DNA of 64,000 nt from the NCBI GenBank assembly GCA_017625535.1, contig JAGAKR010000017.1:1-64000 (forward strand), written 5' to 3'. Origin of the DNA: Bacteroidales bacterium. Lineage in GTDB: Bacteria > Bacteroidota > Bacteroidia > Bacteroidales > UBA932. Positions within the stretch are counted from its first letter, which is position 1, and every line of letters starts with the position of its first letter. The position numbers were made by a program, and so were the translations under genes. Below are positions 34,137 to 42,286 of this stretch, one piece after another. A model generated the notes under the pieces. The model ran no database searches. It was given only the letters and a program-made list of their open reading frames with translations, and was not told the DNA's origin.

Positions 34137-34271
34137 GACTCTGTGAAGGTAGTGGAAATGTTTGCTTTAGAGCAAATTATTTGCAAACTTTGTGGAGACT
34201 TCATGTATCCGCCAATATGGCCTGGGCGGGATTGGAGGGAAGGATTTGGGTAGGCCAGACATTTCTTTTTT

Positions 34272-35162
34272 GTGGTGGAAAGGTTTTCTTTTGAGGATGG
34301 GCAGTCAGGTTTTTATCATGTTTGTACTGATGGTGAGTCTTTGGACTGGTTGTTCAGGGATGATTCTGATTTTATATCGGGAGTAAACAGATCCGGTATT
34401 TGTGCGGTGGTTTCCGGAGTAAGTATTGTGTCATTTGTGCTTATGGACAATCATGTGCATTTTATCCTTTATGGCCAGATGCCTTCCTGTAAGGATTTTA
34501 TTTTAAGGTATAAGAATCTTACCGGTAAGTACATTTATTCCAAATATGGCATTAAGGGACACACCCATACCCTTCCGGCGGAGATAATAAGGATTGATAC
34601 TCCCGACAGGTTGTTGTCAACGCTTGCCTATATAGACAGGAACCCGATTGTTGCCGGTTGGCGGAAAATGCCTGATGAGTACCGGTGGGGCGTTTCCAGG
34701 TTTATGTTCAGGGATGGGATGGGTTGTGATAATTTCCGTAGGCTGGGTACTTTTTCTTTGAGGGAGCAGAGTGTTTTGTTGGGGACGCATGTGAGGCTTC
34801 CTCAGGATTGGAGAGTGGATGAGAGTGGAATGTTGGATGTCTGTTGTTTTGTGGATGTTGCTTTTCTGGAGAGGTTGTTCAGGTCTCCTGGAAGATATCT
34901 TTATTTTTTGTCAAAGAAACTGGAGGGTGATATTGATCAGTTCTTTACGATGGGGACAAGGACTTTTGTACAGGATAAGGATTTGAGACTGATTGTGGAG
35001 AAGCTGGCCAAGGAGTTTTATGGAGAGGGTGACATCAGGCTTTTGAGTGTGAATACCAGACTTCTTCTTGCCCGTAAGTTGAGGTATGAGTATGCTTCTA
35101 CTGTGAAACAGATTTCTCGTATGCTCCATCTGGATGCCGAGTTGCTTAAGGGGTTTGTTTAG
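34272..35162 (+). CDS. REP-associated tyrosine transposase (RAYT, Y1_Tnp/IS200-like)
   Basis: A 296-residue single-strand DNA transposase of the HUH family. The metal-binding HUH motif is His61-Val-His63 in LMDNHVHFIL. The likely nucleophile is Tyr120 in TLAYIDRNPIVAGW, the conserved YxxxNP(x)xAG segment of RAYTs, and NLTGKYIYSKYGIKGHTH lies between. The C-terminal third ends in a probable DNA-binding helix-turn-helix (ARKLRYEYASTVKQISRMLHLDAELLKGF). The start is GTG at 34272 (or 34275), giving VERFSFEDGQSGFYHVCTDG, which is how relatives begin. Two 158-bp hairpin repeats flank it directly. Such proteins move or process REP sequences and are usually domesticated single copies. Confidence 0.9.
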   Translation: MVERFSFEDGQSGFYHVCTDGESLDWLFRDDSDFISGVNRSGICAVVSGVSIVSFVLMDNHVHFILYGQMPSCKDFILRYKNLTGKYIYSKYGIKGHTHTLPAEIIRIDTPDRLLSTLAYIDRNPIVAGWRKMPDEYRWGVSRFMFRDGMGCDNFRRLGTFSLREQSVLLGTHVRLPQDWRVDESGMLDVCCFVDVAFLERLFRSPGRYLYFLSKKLEGDIDQFFTMGTRTFVQDKDLRLIVEKLAKEFYGEGDIRLLSVNTRLLLARKLRYEYASTVKQISRMLHLDAELLKGFV

Positions 35163-35203
35163 AGGCGATGAAGGGTGTGTGTTACACCCAAGAAGTGTTA
35201 TAC

Positions 35204-35361
35204 CCAAGCCAGTGGCGCACTGAATGTCCTCCGGAGCGTTTTGTGGAGGGGGTGGGTTGCGCCACTCGTGGGGATTCTTTACGGGTGGCGCAAGTGGTGT
35301 GGCCCAGAGGCGGGTGTGGCGGGGGTTGTATGCGCCACTGGCTTGGAAAGAGGAGGGGTGT
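35204..35361. repeat. REP-like hairpin element, right copy (158 bp)
   Basis: Right-hand direct copy of the element at 33979-34136. Outer arms CCAAGCCAGTGGCGCA (35204-35219) and TGCGCCACTGGCTTGG (35331-35346) are a perfect 16-bp inverted repeat. Inner arms are TTGCGCCAC (35257-35265) and GTGGCGCAA (35285-35293). It begins 41 bp after the transposase stop. Short open frames inside encode near-identical peptides in both copies and are artefacts of the repeat. Confidence 0.87.
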
Positions 35362-35456
35362 AGGCTTGCAGAGGCATTCAAGTGGGGACCAGGTTCTGAT
35401 GATACATTGCAATCAGACTAAAGTTTGGAAAGAGCCTAATATAGATTAAAATAAAA

Positions 35457-35487
35457 TTTGCATTTAAAAAGATTTAACATATCTTTG
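35457..35487 (+). promoter_or_regulatory. Complete Bacteroidota promoter of tRNA-Ser
   Basis: TTTG (35457-35460), exactly 19 nt, then TATCTTTG (35480-35487): a textbook -33/-7 pair. Transcription would start near 35494, about 40 nt before the tRNA. Confidence 0.85.
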
Positions 35488-35532
35488 CAGTCCCAAAACG
35501 TTTGTGCAAACAGCGTACCCATTGGGCGGAAA

Positions 35533-35619
35533 GGTGAGATGGGTGAGTGGCTGAAACCACCAGTTTGCTAAACTGACGTACGGGTAACCGTACCGGGGGT
35601 TCGAATCCCCCTCTCACCG
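35533..35619 (+). tRNA. tRNA-Ser (anticodon GCT)
   Basis: An 87-nt class II tRNA. Acceptor GGTGAGA pairs with TCTCACC, discriminator G. The anticodon loop TTGCTAA gives GCT. A long variable arm (GTACGGGTAACCGTAC) is typical of serine tRNA, and the T arm is GGGGGTTCGAATCCCCC. CCA is not encoded. Confidence 0.96.
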
Positions 35620-35626
35620 CTGGAAT

Positions 35627-35662
35627 AAAAAATCCCCGGAGCATTGCTTCGGGGATTTTTTG
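35627..35662. terminator. Terminator between tRNA-Ser and floA
   Basis: AAAAAATCCCCG (35627-35638) pairs perfectly with CGGGGATTTTTT (35650-35661). It can act in both directions for the convergent tRNA-Ser and floA operon. Confidence 0.87.
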
Positions 35663-35677
35663 TATACTGTCTGCAGA

Positions 35678-36637
35678 TTATTGTTTTACAATCTCTTCGC
35701 GCATCTGGGTGTCGGCCTGGATGTTCTTCATTTTGTAGTAGTCCATAACCCCCAGGTTGCCGTTGCGGAATGCCTCTGCCATTGCAAGAGGGATCTCTGT
35801 TTCGGCCTCAATAACTTTGGCGCGGGCCTCCTGTGCCTTGGCCTTCATCTCCTGCTCAAGGGCAACTGCCATTGCACGGCGCTCCTCTGCACGTGCCTGG
35901 GCAATGTTCTTGTCGGCATTGGCCTGGTCTATCTGAAGTACAGCACCAATGTTCTTTCCAATGTCTATATCTGCAATATCAATTGAGAGAATCTCAAATG
36001 CAGTACCTGCGTCAAGACCTTTTGAAAGTACCAGTTTGGAGATTGAATCCGGATTCTCCAGTACCGATTTGTGGCTCTCTGCAGAACCAATTGATGATAC
36101 AATACCTTCACCAACACGGGCAAGCACTGTCTCTTCTCCTGCACCTCCCACAAGCTGTTTGATGTTGGCCCTTACGGTTACCCTTGCCTTTGCAATGAGC
36201 TGGATACCGTCTTTGGCAACAGCGGTTACCGGAGGGGTATTTATCACTTTAGGGTTAACGCTCATCTGCACGGCCTGGAACACATCGCGGCCTGCAAGGT
36301 CAATGGCTGCCGCCATATTGAAATTCAAATCAATATTGGCCTTGTCTGCAGAGATTAGGGCATTCACCACATTAGGGACATTTCCTTTTGCAAGGTAGTG
36401 GGCCTCAAGTTCATTTGCCTCAAGTTTCAATCCGGCCTTTGTACCTGTAATCATTGCCATTACAATTGTCCCCGGAGGTACTTTCCTCCAGCGCATGAGC
36501 ACAAGTTGTACAAGGGAGATCTTTACTCCCGATATCAATGCCTGGAACCATAGGGTTACAGGGAAAAACCACAGGAATATCATCAGTGCCACCAATGAGA
36601 TTCCTATCCAGATAAGCATAGCAACAGTTTCTTCCAT
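35678..36637 (-). CDS. floA: Flotillin-like protein FloA
   Basis: A 319-residue SPFH-domain protein of the UPF0365/FloA family that organises functional membrane microdomains. An N-terminal hydrophobic hairpin ([31 protein letters not shown]) anchors it. The SPFH core includes [36 protein letters not shown] long Ala/Glu-rich coiled coil follows ([34 protein letters not shown]). The ATG at 36637 is preferred to a TTG three codons earlier. It lies 12 nt after a NfeD gene, the normal genetic partner of flotillins. Confidence 0.93.
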   Translation of the reverse strand: MEETVAMLIWIGISLVALMIFLWFFPVTLWFQALISGVKISLVQLVLMRWRKVPPGTIVMAMITGTKAGLKLEANELEAHYLAKGNVPNVVNALISADKANIDLNFNMAAAIDLAGRDVFQAVQMSVNPKVINTPPVTAVAKDGIQLIAKARVTVRANIKQLVGGAGEETVLARVGEGIVSSIGSAESHKSVLENPDSISKLVLSKGLDAGTAFEILSIDIADIDIGKNIGAVLQIDQANADKNIAQARAEERRAMAVALEQEMKAKAQEARAKVIEAETEIPLAMAEAFRNGNLGVMDYYKMKNIQADTQMREEIVKQ

Positions 36638-36649
36638 ATAGAGCAATAT

Positions 36650-37114
36650 TTAAATTTCCTTTACAAAAATCTTGTTGCCATCTATCTCGGCAACTTCAAC
36701 CTCCCTGCCCGGCTCCACAAGTGAATCCCTTGTGAAAGCCTCCAGCACGGAATCTCCAATCTGCACCTTCCCTGCCGGAGCAAGCCTTGTAACTGCAACA
36801 CCCCTGTTGCCCACAACAATCCCCTTCTCCTGTGGGGCAGAATCCACCTTGGAATCTATATTTGTCTTCAGGCTCAGTTTCTTCCAGGTTTTGGAGCGGA
36901 GCATAAGTATTGTTGATGCAACAACAAGTACCATATTTACAAGTATAACAACAATGCCTGCTGTGGTGCCTATCTGTGCAAATGCAATCCAGCAAGATGC
37001 CACAATGGAGGCAACGCCCAGTATCCCGGCAACTCCGAATCCCGGAATTATTATCAGTTCCGCCCCAAGCAGGAGCAGACCTGCAATGATTAAAGTAACA
37101 ACAAGTGCTGTCAT
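36650..37114 (-). CDS. NfeD-family membrane protein
   Basis: A 154-residue membrane protein of the NfeD family. Three membrane helices (MTALVVTLIIAGLLLLGAELIIIPGFGVAGILGVASIVASCWIAF region, then GIVVILVNMVLVVASTILML) precede a C-terminal OB-fold (GNRGVAVTRLAPAGKVQIGDSVLEAF...GREVEVAEIDGNKIFVKEI). It lacks the N-terminal ClpP-like protease of long NfeD forms. NfeD proteins accompany flotillins and are thought to interact with them through the OB domain. The ATG at 37114 is chosen because an earlier in-frame ATG at 37144 overlaps the upstream gene. Confidence 0.9.
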   Translation of the reverse strand: MTALVVTLIIAGLLLLGAELIIIPGFGVAGILGVASIVASCWIAFAQIGTTAGIVVILVNMVLVVASTILMLRSKTWKKLSLKTNIDSKVDSAPQEKGIVVGNRGVAVTRLAPAGKVQIGDSVLEAFTRDSLVEPGREVEVAEIDGNKIFVKEI

Positions 37115-37121
37115 ATATTTA

Positions 37122-38999
37122 TCAGTTGTTTCCCACTTTTTCAACCTCCACAGAGGTAACCTGCCTTGCGGTTAGTGCAGATGCAAGTTCTTCTGCCTGA
37201 GCCTTGCTGTCGAAAGGCCCTATCACAAACTTCATTACACCGTTTATTGCAGCCTTGGCAATGTCCCTGGTGGTTGTCTCCCTTATTACAGCCAAAGCCT
37301 CAGCAGGAAGTGTATCATAACCGGCAATGGTTACCCTGTATATGTTGGCATTCTTGGCCTCAAGTTCCCTGGCGCTCTTTGTAGATATGGATTTTCCGTT
37401 GTTGTATGCAGTGATGAGTGCAGTTGGGAACCCTTTCTTCCTTACTGTATTCAAGTTCTTCAGAGCCTCGGCATAAGAGTAGAACAATCCTGCAGAATAA
37501 GTGTATCTTCCTCCCGACAAAGCCCTCTCAAAGACAGGACTCATCCCTTTAAGTGCCTTGGTGGTGGCTTTGCGGCTTGTTGTCATAAGTTGTATATGGT
37601 ATACCAGACCGTCGGGAATACTTGAAAGGTCTGCAATTACAGCCTCAGGGAGAATCTTGAAGTTGAGGTCAACCTTAGGTTCAAGTTTCTCAAAAATGAA
37701 TGAAGGAGTTTCGCCCATACTGTTCTGGGCAAATGCAAATGGAGGGATATCCTCTGCCTTGGCATCTTGTACATTATCCTGTTCAAAAGGGATTTCATTT
37801 GTAATAATGATTCCTTTTGAGAGGAAATCGAGTTCTATCTGCTGCAGTTTTGATACTGCAGATGTTGTGCTCTGGCTAAGTGTAAGAAGGTCTGTCTCAA
37901 GGGATAGCATCTGCTGCTCCATCTTTACCCTCTGGAGGGAGTCCCTGGTGTTGGCATACTCTTCCCTGCGTTTGTCCAGTTGTGCAATTGAAACCTTGAG
38001 CTGGTTCTGCAGGGCCCTCACCTCTTTTACAGCCTCTGCGTATGCCGCATACTCGGTATCCTGCTTGATTGCTGTCTCCTCACGTGTAGGTTGGCTTTGC
38101 CCGCTTTCCTCCTTTGTCATCTCCATTCTGGCCATTGCGGGTGCCTCTTCTTCCGAAATCTCCTTCTTCAGGGGAAGTGCCTCGTACCGGAGTGCATATA
38201 GGGTCATTTCGTTGCGTGAGGTTTCACGGTCCGATGCAATTACAGTGAAAATGCCGTCGGGAGTATTATAATATATATAGTCATTCCCTGTAGAGGAGTA
38301 TGGGAATCCAAGGTTCTGGGCAACGTCCCAGTCTCCCAGTTCTTCGTTCCACTGGCTCATATACAGGTCATAGCCGCCCATGCCGTAGTGGCCGTTGGAT
38401 GAGAAATAGAGCGTTTTGCCGTCGGGAGACAGGTGCGGAAGTATCTCATTGCCTGCAGTGGTAACATTCTCATTGAGCATCTGGGGGGCAGACCATAATG
38501 TATCGTTCAATTTTGTGGAGAGCATTATGTTCCACGAGCCGCTTTCATCAGGGGCGCTGAATACCAATGTATTGTTCTCCTTGCTGTAGTTCATTGCATT
38601 GAATGGGTTCCCTTTTGCATCGGCTGTTGAATCTGCCGGAGGGAGCATCCAGGTCTGTTTCCCGAACCCGGGGATGTTGAGGAAGAAGTTCTCTGCAGGG
38701 AACACCTGTTTTGCCACAGACTCCGGTGATGAGGCAAAGCAGAGCATATTGCTTCCGTTCTCACTTGTTATGAGCCTGCTGGCAATATCCATATTATATA
38801 AGGTGTCGGCCTCTGTCTTTAGAGTGGAGTCTGGCCTCTGCTCCAGAATGCCCCTGTAAATCTCTATTGCCTTTGAAAAACTGTATTTGTTGTGGAGTGC
38901 CGCAGCTTCCTTAAGTTGTGCAGGATTCTCCTGGGAATATGCGGCCGTGATGCTGGAAATTGCTATCAGTATGATTGATAAACACCTATGTCTTTTCAT
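37122..38999 (-). CDS. Exported PD40-repeat and SPOR-like domain protein
   Basis: A 625-residue envelope protein. Signal peptide is about residues 1-22 (ITAAYSQ). A TPR-like helical start (AALHNKYSFSKAIEIYRGILEQRP) is followed by PD40 propeller strands (LPHLSPDGKTLYFSSNGHYGMGGYDLYMSQ). A charged coiled coil at about 310-385 comes next, then two SPOR-like regions (YHIQLMTTSRK...YTYSAGLFYSYAEALKNLNTVRKKGFPTALITAYNNG and the last 65 residues). SPOR domains bind denuded peptidoglycan, and PD40 proteins with OmpA domains are common in Bacteroidota gliding or secretion clusters, but no OmpA domain is seen. It lies 7 nt before nfeD, so it leads this three-gene operon. Confidence 0.75.
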   Translation of the reverse strand: MKRHRCLSIILIAISSITAAYSQENPAQLKEAAALHNKYSFSKAIEIYRGILEQRPDSTLKTEADTLYNMDIASRLITSENGSNMLCFASSPESVAKQVFPAENFFLNIPGFGKQTWMLPPADSTADAKGNPFNAMNYSKENNTLVFSAPDESGSWNIMLSTKLNDTLWSAPQMLNENVTTAGNEILPHLSPDGKTLYFSSNGHYGMGGYDLYMSQWNEELGDWDVAQNLGFPYSSTGNDYIYYNTPDGIFTVIASDRETSRNEMTLYALRYEALPLKKEISEEEAPAMARMEMTKEESGQSQPTREETAIKQDTEYAAYAEAVKEVRALQNQLKVSIAQLDKRREEYANTRDSLQRVKMEQQMLSLETDLLTLSQSTTSAVSKLQQIELDFLSKGIIITNEIPFEQDNVQDAKAEDIPPFAFAQNSMGETPSFIFEKLEPKVDLNFKILPEAVIADLSSIPDGLVYHIQLMTTSRKATTKALKGMSPVFERALSGGRYTYSAGLFYSYAEALKNLNTVRKKGFPTALITAYNNGKSISTKSARELEAKNANIYRVTIAGYDTLPAEALAVIRETTTRDIAKAAINGVMKFVIGPFDSKAQAEELASALTARQVTSVEVEKVGNN

Positions 39000-39022
39000 C
39001 TAATTTCTTCAAAAAGTAACAA

Positions 39023-39030
39023 CAAAGGTA
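39023..39030 (-). promoter_or_regulatory. -7 box of the PD40-nfeD-floA operon
   Basis: Minus-strand TACCTTTG is a full TAnnTTTG match, 23 nt before the start codon at 38999. Confidence 0.55.
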
Positions 39031-39060
39031 GGAAATACTTTATATATTAGGAAAAAATAC

Positions 39061-39068
39061 TACATTTG
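39061..39068 (+). promoter_or_regulatory. -7 box of secDF
   Basis: TACATTTG matches TAnnTTTG, 64 nt before the secDF start, leaving an A/T-rich 5' leader. It is divergent from the -7 box at 39023-39030. Confidence 0.55.
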
Positions 39069-39132
39069 CACGTTAATTTTGGAAGTAGTCCCTATTTCAA
39101 CAAGATTCTAATAATTTAAAACTATATAAACT

Positions 39133-42100
39133 ATGCAAAGTAAAGGAGCCATAAAATTTGTGGCAATTCTAATTGCGGTAGCCTGTTTGTATTCATTATC
39201 ATTTACTTGGGTTACCAGCCATCAGGAGAAAAAAGCGGAGCAGTATGCTGCTGCGGCTGTTGAGGCCGTTAAGTTGAGCCCTGCTTTTGCTGATGTGAAA
39301 GAGGTGGACAAAGCGTATTACCTTGATTCAATTTCCAAAGAGAAGAACAGGTTCTACATTGATTCAATCTCTTCAGAGAAAGTATTTTTGGGATTCACCT
39401 ATAAAGAGGTAAAAGAGAAGGAGATCAACCTTGGTCTCGACCTCAAGGGTGGTATGAACGTTATGATGCAGGTTCAGTTGAGGGACCTTATCGTGGCACT
39501 TGCAGACGGCAACCAGTCACCTGAGTTCACAGAGGCTTTGGCATTGGCACAGAAAAAGGAACTTGAGAGCAGGGCAGATTTCATTACCCTTTTTGAGGAG
39601 AGCTGGAACGAGGTTGCACCAGGCAAGAGACTTTCAGGCGTATTCGGTACATTTGAGATGCGTGAGAAAATCAAACCTGAGACTTCAAACGAGGAGGTGA
39701 TCAAAGTTATCCGCGAGGAGGCTGAGAGTGCAATTGCAAACTCTTTCAACGTACTCAGAAACCGTATAGACCGTTTTGGTGTAACACAGCCAAATATCCA
39801 GAAACTTGGAAACAGCGGCAGGATCCTTGTTGAGCTTCCAGGTGTAAAAGAGCCAGAGCGTGTAAGGAAACTGCTTCAGGGAACCGCTTCTTTGGAGTTC
39901 TGGCCTACATTCGAGAATTCAGAGGTATATCCTTATCTTGCAGAGGCAAATGCACTTTTGGCAGCAATGGTTGCTGAGGAGGATGCTGTTGCAGCTGATT
40001 CTACAAATGCAGACAACGCTGTTGAGTCTTTGATTGCTGCAGATTCACTTTCTGCAGATGCACAGGCTTTTGCAAAACAGAATCCATTGTTCTACCTTTT
40101 GAGCCCAAGCACATACAACGGACAGTTGATGCCTGGTGCAACTATCGGTAGGGCACACTACAGGGATACTGCAAAGATCAATTCATATTTGAATATGCCT
40201 CAGGTGAAGGCTCTCCTTCCTGCTGAGCTTATTCCGCTTTGGACAGTAAAGGCTGACCAGAATGATCCGTCGGGAGTAATATTTGACCTTGTTGCAATCA
40301 AATCAACTTCAAGGGACGGCAAAGCCCCTCTTGATGGTGGTGTTGTTACTGATGCTTCAGTTTCGTACGGCAATACAGGCGGAGCTCCTGGTGTAAGTAT
40401 GACAATGAATGCAGAGGGTGCAAGAACTTGGGCAAGACTTACTGCAGACAACATAGGCAGATCAGTTGCAATTGTATTGGACGGTATGGTTTACTCTTAT
40501 CCTACAGTGCAGAGTGAGATTTCAGGCGGACAGTCTTCAATTACCGGTAACTTTACAATTACTGAGGCTGAGGACTTGGCAAACGTACTTAAGTCAGGTA
40601 AACTTCCGGCACCTGCAACAATCGTTCAGGAGCAGGTTGTAGGTCCTACATTGGGTAGCGCTTCAATTCAGGCAGGTATGATTTCATTCGTAATTGCATT
40701 CGTACTTGTTCTTATATATATGATGGTATTCTATGCAGGTGCAGGTGTTGCGGCTTGTGTGGCACTTATCTGCAACGTATTGTTCCTGTTCGGTGCTTTG
40801 GTATCGTTCGGTGCAGTTCTTACATTGCCTGGTATTGCAGGTCTTGTACTTACACTTGGTATGGCAGTGGATGCAAACGTTATCATATATGAGCGTGTAA
40901 GAGAGGAGTTGAGGGCTGGAAAAGCATTGAGAGCCGCTATCAAGGACGGTTACAGCAACGCTTACTCTGCAATCATTGACGGTAACCTTACCACAATCAT
41001 CACAGGTGTTGTATTGTTCGTGTTCGGTTCAGGTCCTGTTCAGGGTTTTGCAACCACATTGGTAATTGGTATCATCACTTCGTTCCTTACTTCAGTATTC
41101 ATCTCAAGACTTGTGTTTGAGGCACGCCTTGCAAAGAACAAGAACATTTCATTTGAGAGCAATGTTTCAAGGAACTTCATGCAGAATACCCACATCAACT
41201 TCCTTAAAGCAAGCAAGACTACCCTTACAGTTTCAGCTGTTGTATGTGTAATCTGTGTTGCATTCATGTTCACCAAAGGCTTTACCTACGGTGTAGACTT
41301 CACAGGTGGTAGAACATATGTATTGCGTTTCGACAAAGAGGTTGTTGCTGAGGATATCCGTGAGGCTGCAAACAATGAGTTCGGTGAGACAGTTGAGGTT
41401 AAACAGTTCGGTGGTGCAAGCCAGATGAAGGTTACTACCAAATACAAGATCAATGACAACTCTACAGAGGTTGATGCAGAGGTTGAGACAAAACTTTACA
41501 ATGCATTGAAAGGCTTCTTTGCTGTAGATATGACACAGGAAGAGTTCACTTCAACCCAGGACAACCCTAACGGTATCATCTCTTCAGACAAAGTTGGTCC
41601 TACTATTGCAAATGACATCAAGGCTTCTGCAGTAATTGCAGTTATCCTTTCATTGTTGGCAATCTTCCTTTACATTGCTGCACGTTTCCGTTATTGGGCT
41701 TGGGGTGCAGGTTCTGTAATTGGTCTTGCACACAATACAATCATTGTAATTGGTTTCTTCTCTATCTTCTCAGGCATACTTCCATTCAGCCTGGATGTAG
41801 ACCAGACCTTCATTGCTGCAGTACTTACCATTATCGGTTACTCTATCAATGATACAGTGGTTATCTTCGACCGTATCCGTGAGAACAGAAATCTGTATCC
41901 AAAACGTCCGTTGGAGGAGAATATCAACTCTTCATTGAACAGTACTTTGGTGAGAACAATCAACACTTCAGTAACAACTTTGGTTGTAATGTTGGCAATT
42001 GCATTGTTCGGCGGTGAGGTTATCAGAGGATTTGCAGTGGCAATCATCGTTGGTATCTGCGTAGGTACCTACTCATCAATGTTTGTTGCAACTCCATTGA

Positions 42101-42147
42101 TGTACAGATTCAGCCAGAAGGCAGAGGCTAAGAAAGAGAACAAATAA
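39133..42147 (+). CDS. secDF: Fused protein translocase subunit SecDF
   Basis: A 1004-residue fusion of SecD and SecF, the proton-driven partners of SecYEG that pull proteins across the inner membrane. The SecD half has an N-terminal helix, the conserved LGLDLKGGMNVMMQV, a large P1 periplasmic domain and five further helices (from about 515) with GMAVDANVIIYERVREELRAGK. The SecF half starts around 680 (MQNTHINFLKASKT), has FTGGRTYVLRF and ends with GYSINDTVVIFDRIRENR. Codon choice is strongly biased to CGT, GGT and AAC, as in abundant proteins. It is a single-gene unit between a divergent promoter and a terminator. Confidence 0.96.
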   Translation: MQSKGAIKFVAILIAVACLYSLSFTWVTSHQEKKAEQYAAAAVEAVKLSPAFADVKEVDKAYYLDSISKEKNRFYIDSISSEKVFLGFTYKEVKEKEINLGLDLKGGMNVMMQVQLRDLIVALADGNQSPEFTEALALAQKKELESRADFITLFEESWNEVAPGKRLSGVFGTFEMREKIKPETSNEEVIKVIREEAESAIANSFNVLRNRIDRFGVTQPNIQKLGNSGRILVELPGVKEPERVRKLLQGTASLEFWPTFENSEVYPYLAEANALLAAMVAEEDAVAADSTNADNAVESLIAADSLSADAQAFAKQNPLFYLLSPSTYNGQLMPGATIGRAHYRDTAKINSYLNMPQVKALLPAELIPLWTVKADQNDPSGVIFDLVAIKSTSRDGKAPLDGGVVTDASVSYGNTGGAPGVSMTMNAEGARTWARLTADNIGRSVAIVLDGMVYSYPTVQSEISGGQSSITGNFTITEAEDLANVLKSGKLPAPATIVQEQVVGPTLGSASIQAGMISFVIAFVLVLIYMMVFYAGAGVAACVALICNVLFLFGALVSFGAVLTLPGIAGLVLTLGMAVDANVIIYERVREELRAGKALRAAIKDGYSNAYSAIIDGNLTTIITGVVLFVFGSGPVQGFATTLVIGIITSFLTSVFISRLVFEARLAKNKNISFESNVSRNFMQNTHINFLKASKTTLTVSAVVCVICVAFMFTKGFTYGVDFTGGRTYVLRFDKEVVAEDIREAANNEFGETVEVKQFGGASQMKVTTKYKINDNSTEVDAEVETKLYNALKGFFAVDMTQEEFTSTQDNPNGIISSDKVGPTIANDIKASAVIAVILSLLAIFLYIAARFRYWAWGAGSVIGLAHNTIIVIGFFSIFSGILPFSLDVDQTFIAAVLTIIGYSINDTVVIFDRIRENRNLYPKRPLEENINSSLNSTLVRTINTSVTTLVVMLAIALFGGEVIRGFAVAIIVGICVGTYSSMFVATPLMYRFSQKAEAKKENK

Positions 42148-42164
42148 GGTTCATATATGACAAC

Positions 42165-42200
42165 AAAAGAGGCGTTCCAATGGGATGCCTCTTTTTTTTG
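42165..42200 (+). terminator. Terminator of secDF
   Basis: AAAAGAGGCGTTCC pairs with GGGATGCCTCTTTT including one G-U, around a short loop, and is followed by TTTT. Confidence 0.85.
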
Positions 42201-42286
42201 TACTGATGTTTTTATTTTTTAGTAAAAATCACTATTTTGTAACGATTTTTATAAAAATGTTGTGATACCGTTAAAATAATGAAGTT

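Noticed and set aside
33999-34253. Open frame beginning MSSRAFCGVGRLRHLWGFFTGG, with a near-identical frame at 35224-35421
   Set aside because: Both lie inside the 158-bp hairpin repeats. The peptide similarity is a result of DNA repetition, and the frames have no protein family features.
33831-35520. Integrative element at tRNA-Ser
   Set aside because: There is no integrase, no partial tRNA copy and no target duplication; the repeats belong to the RAYT locus.
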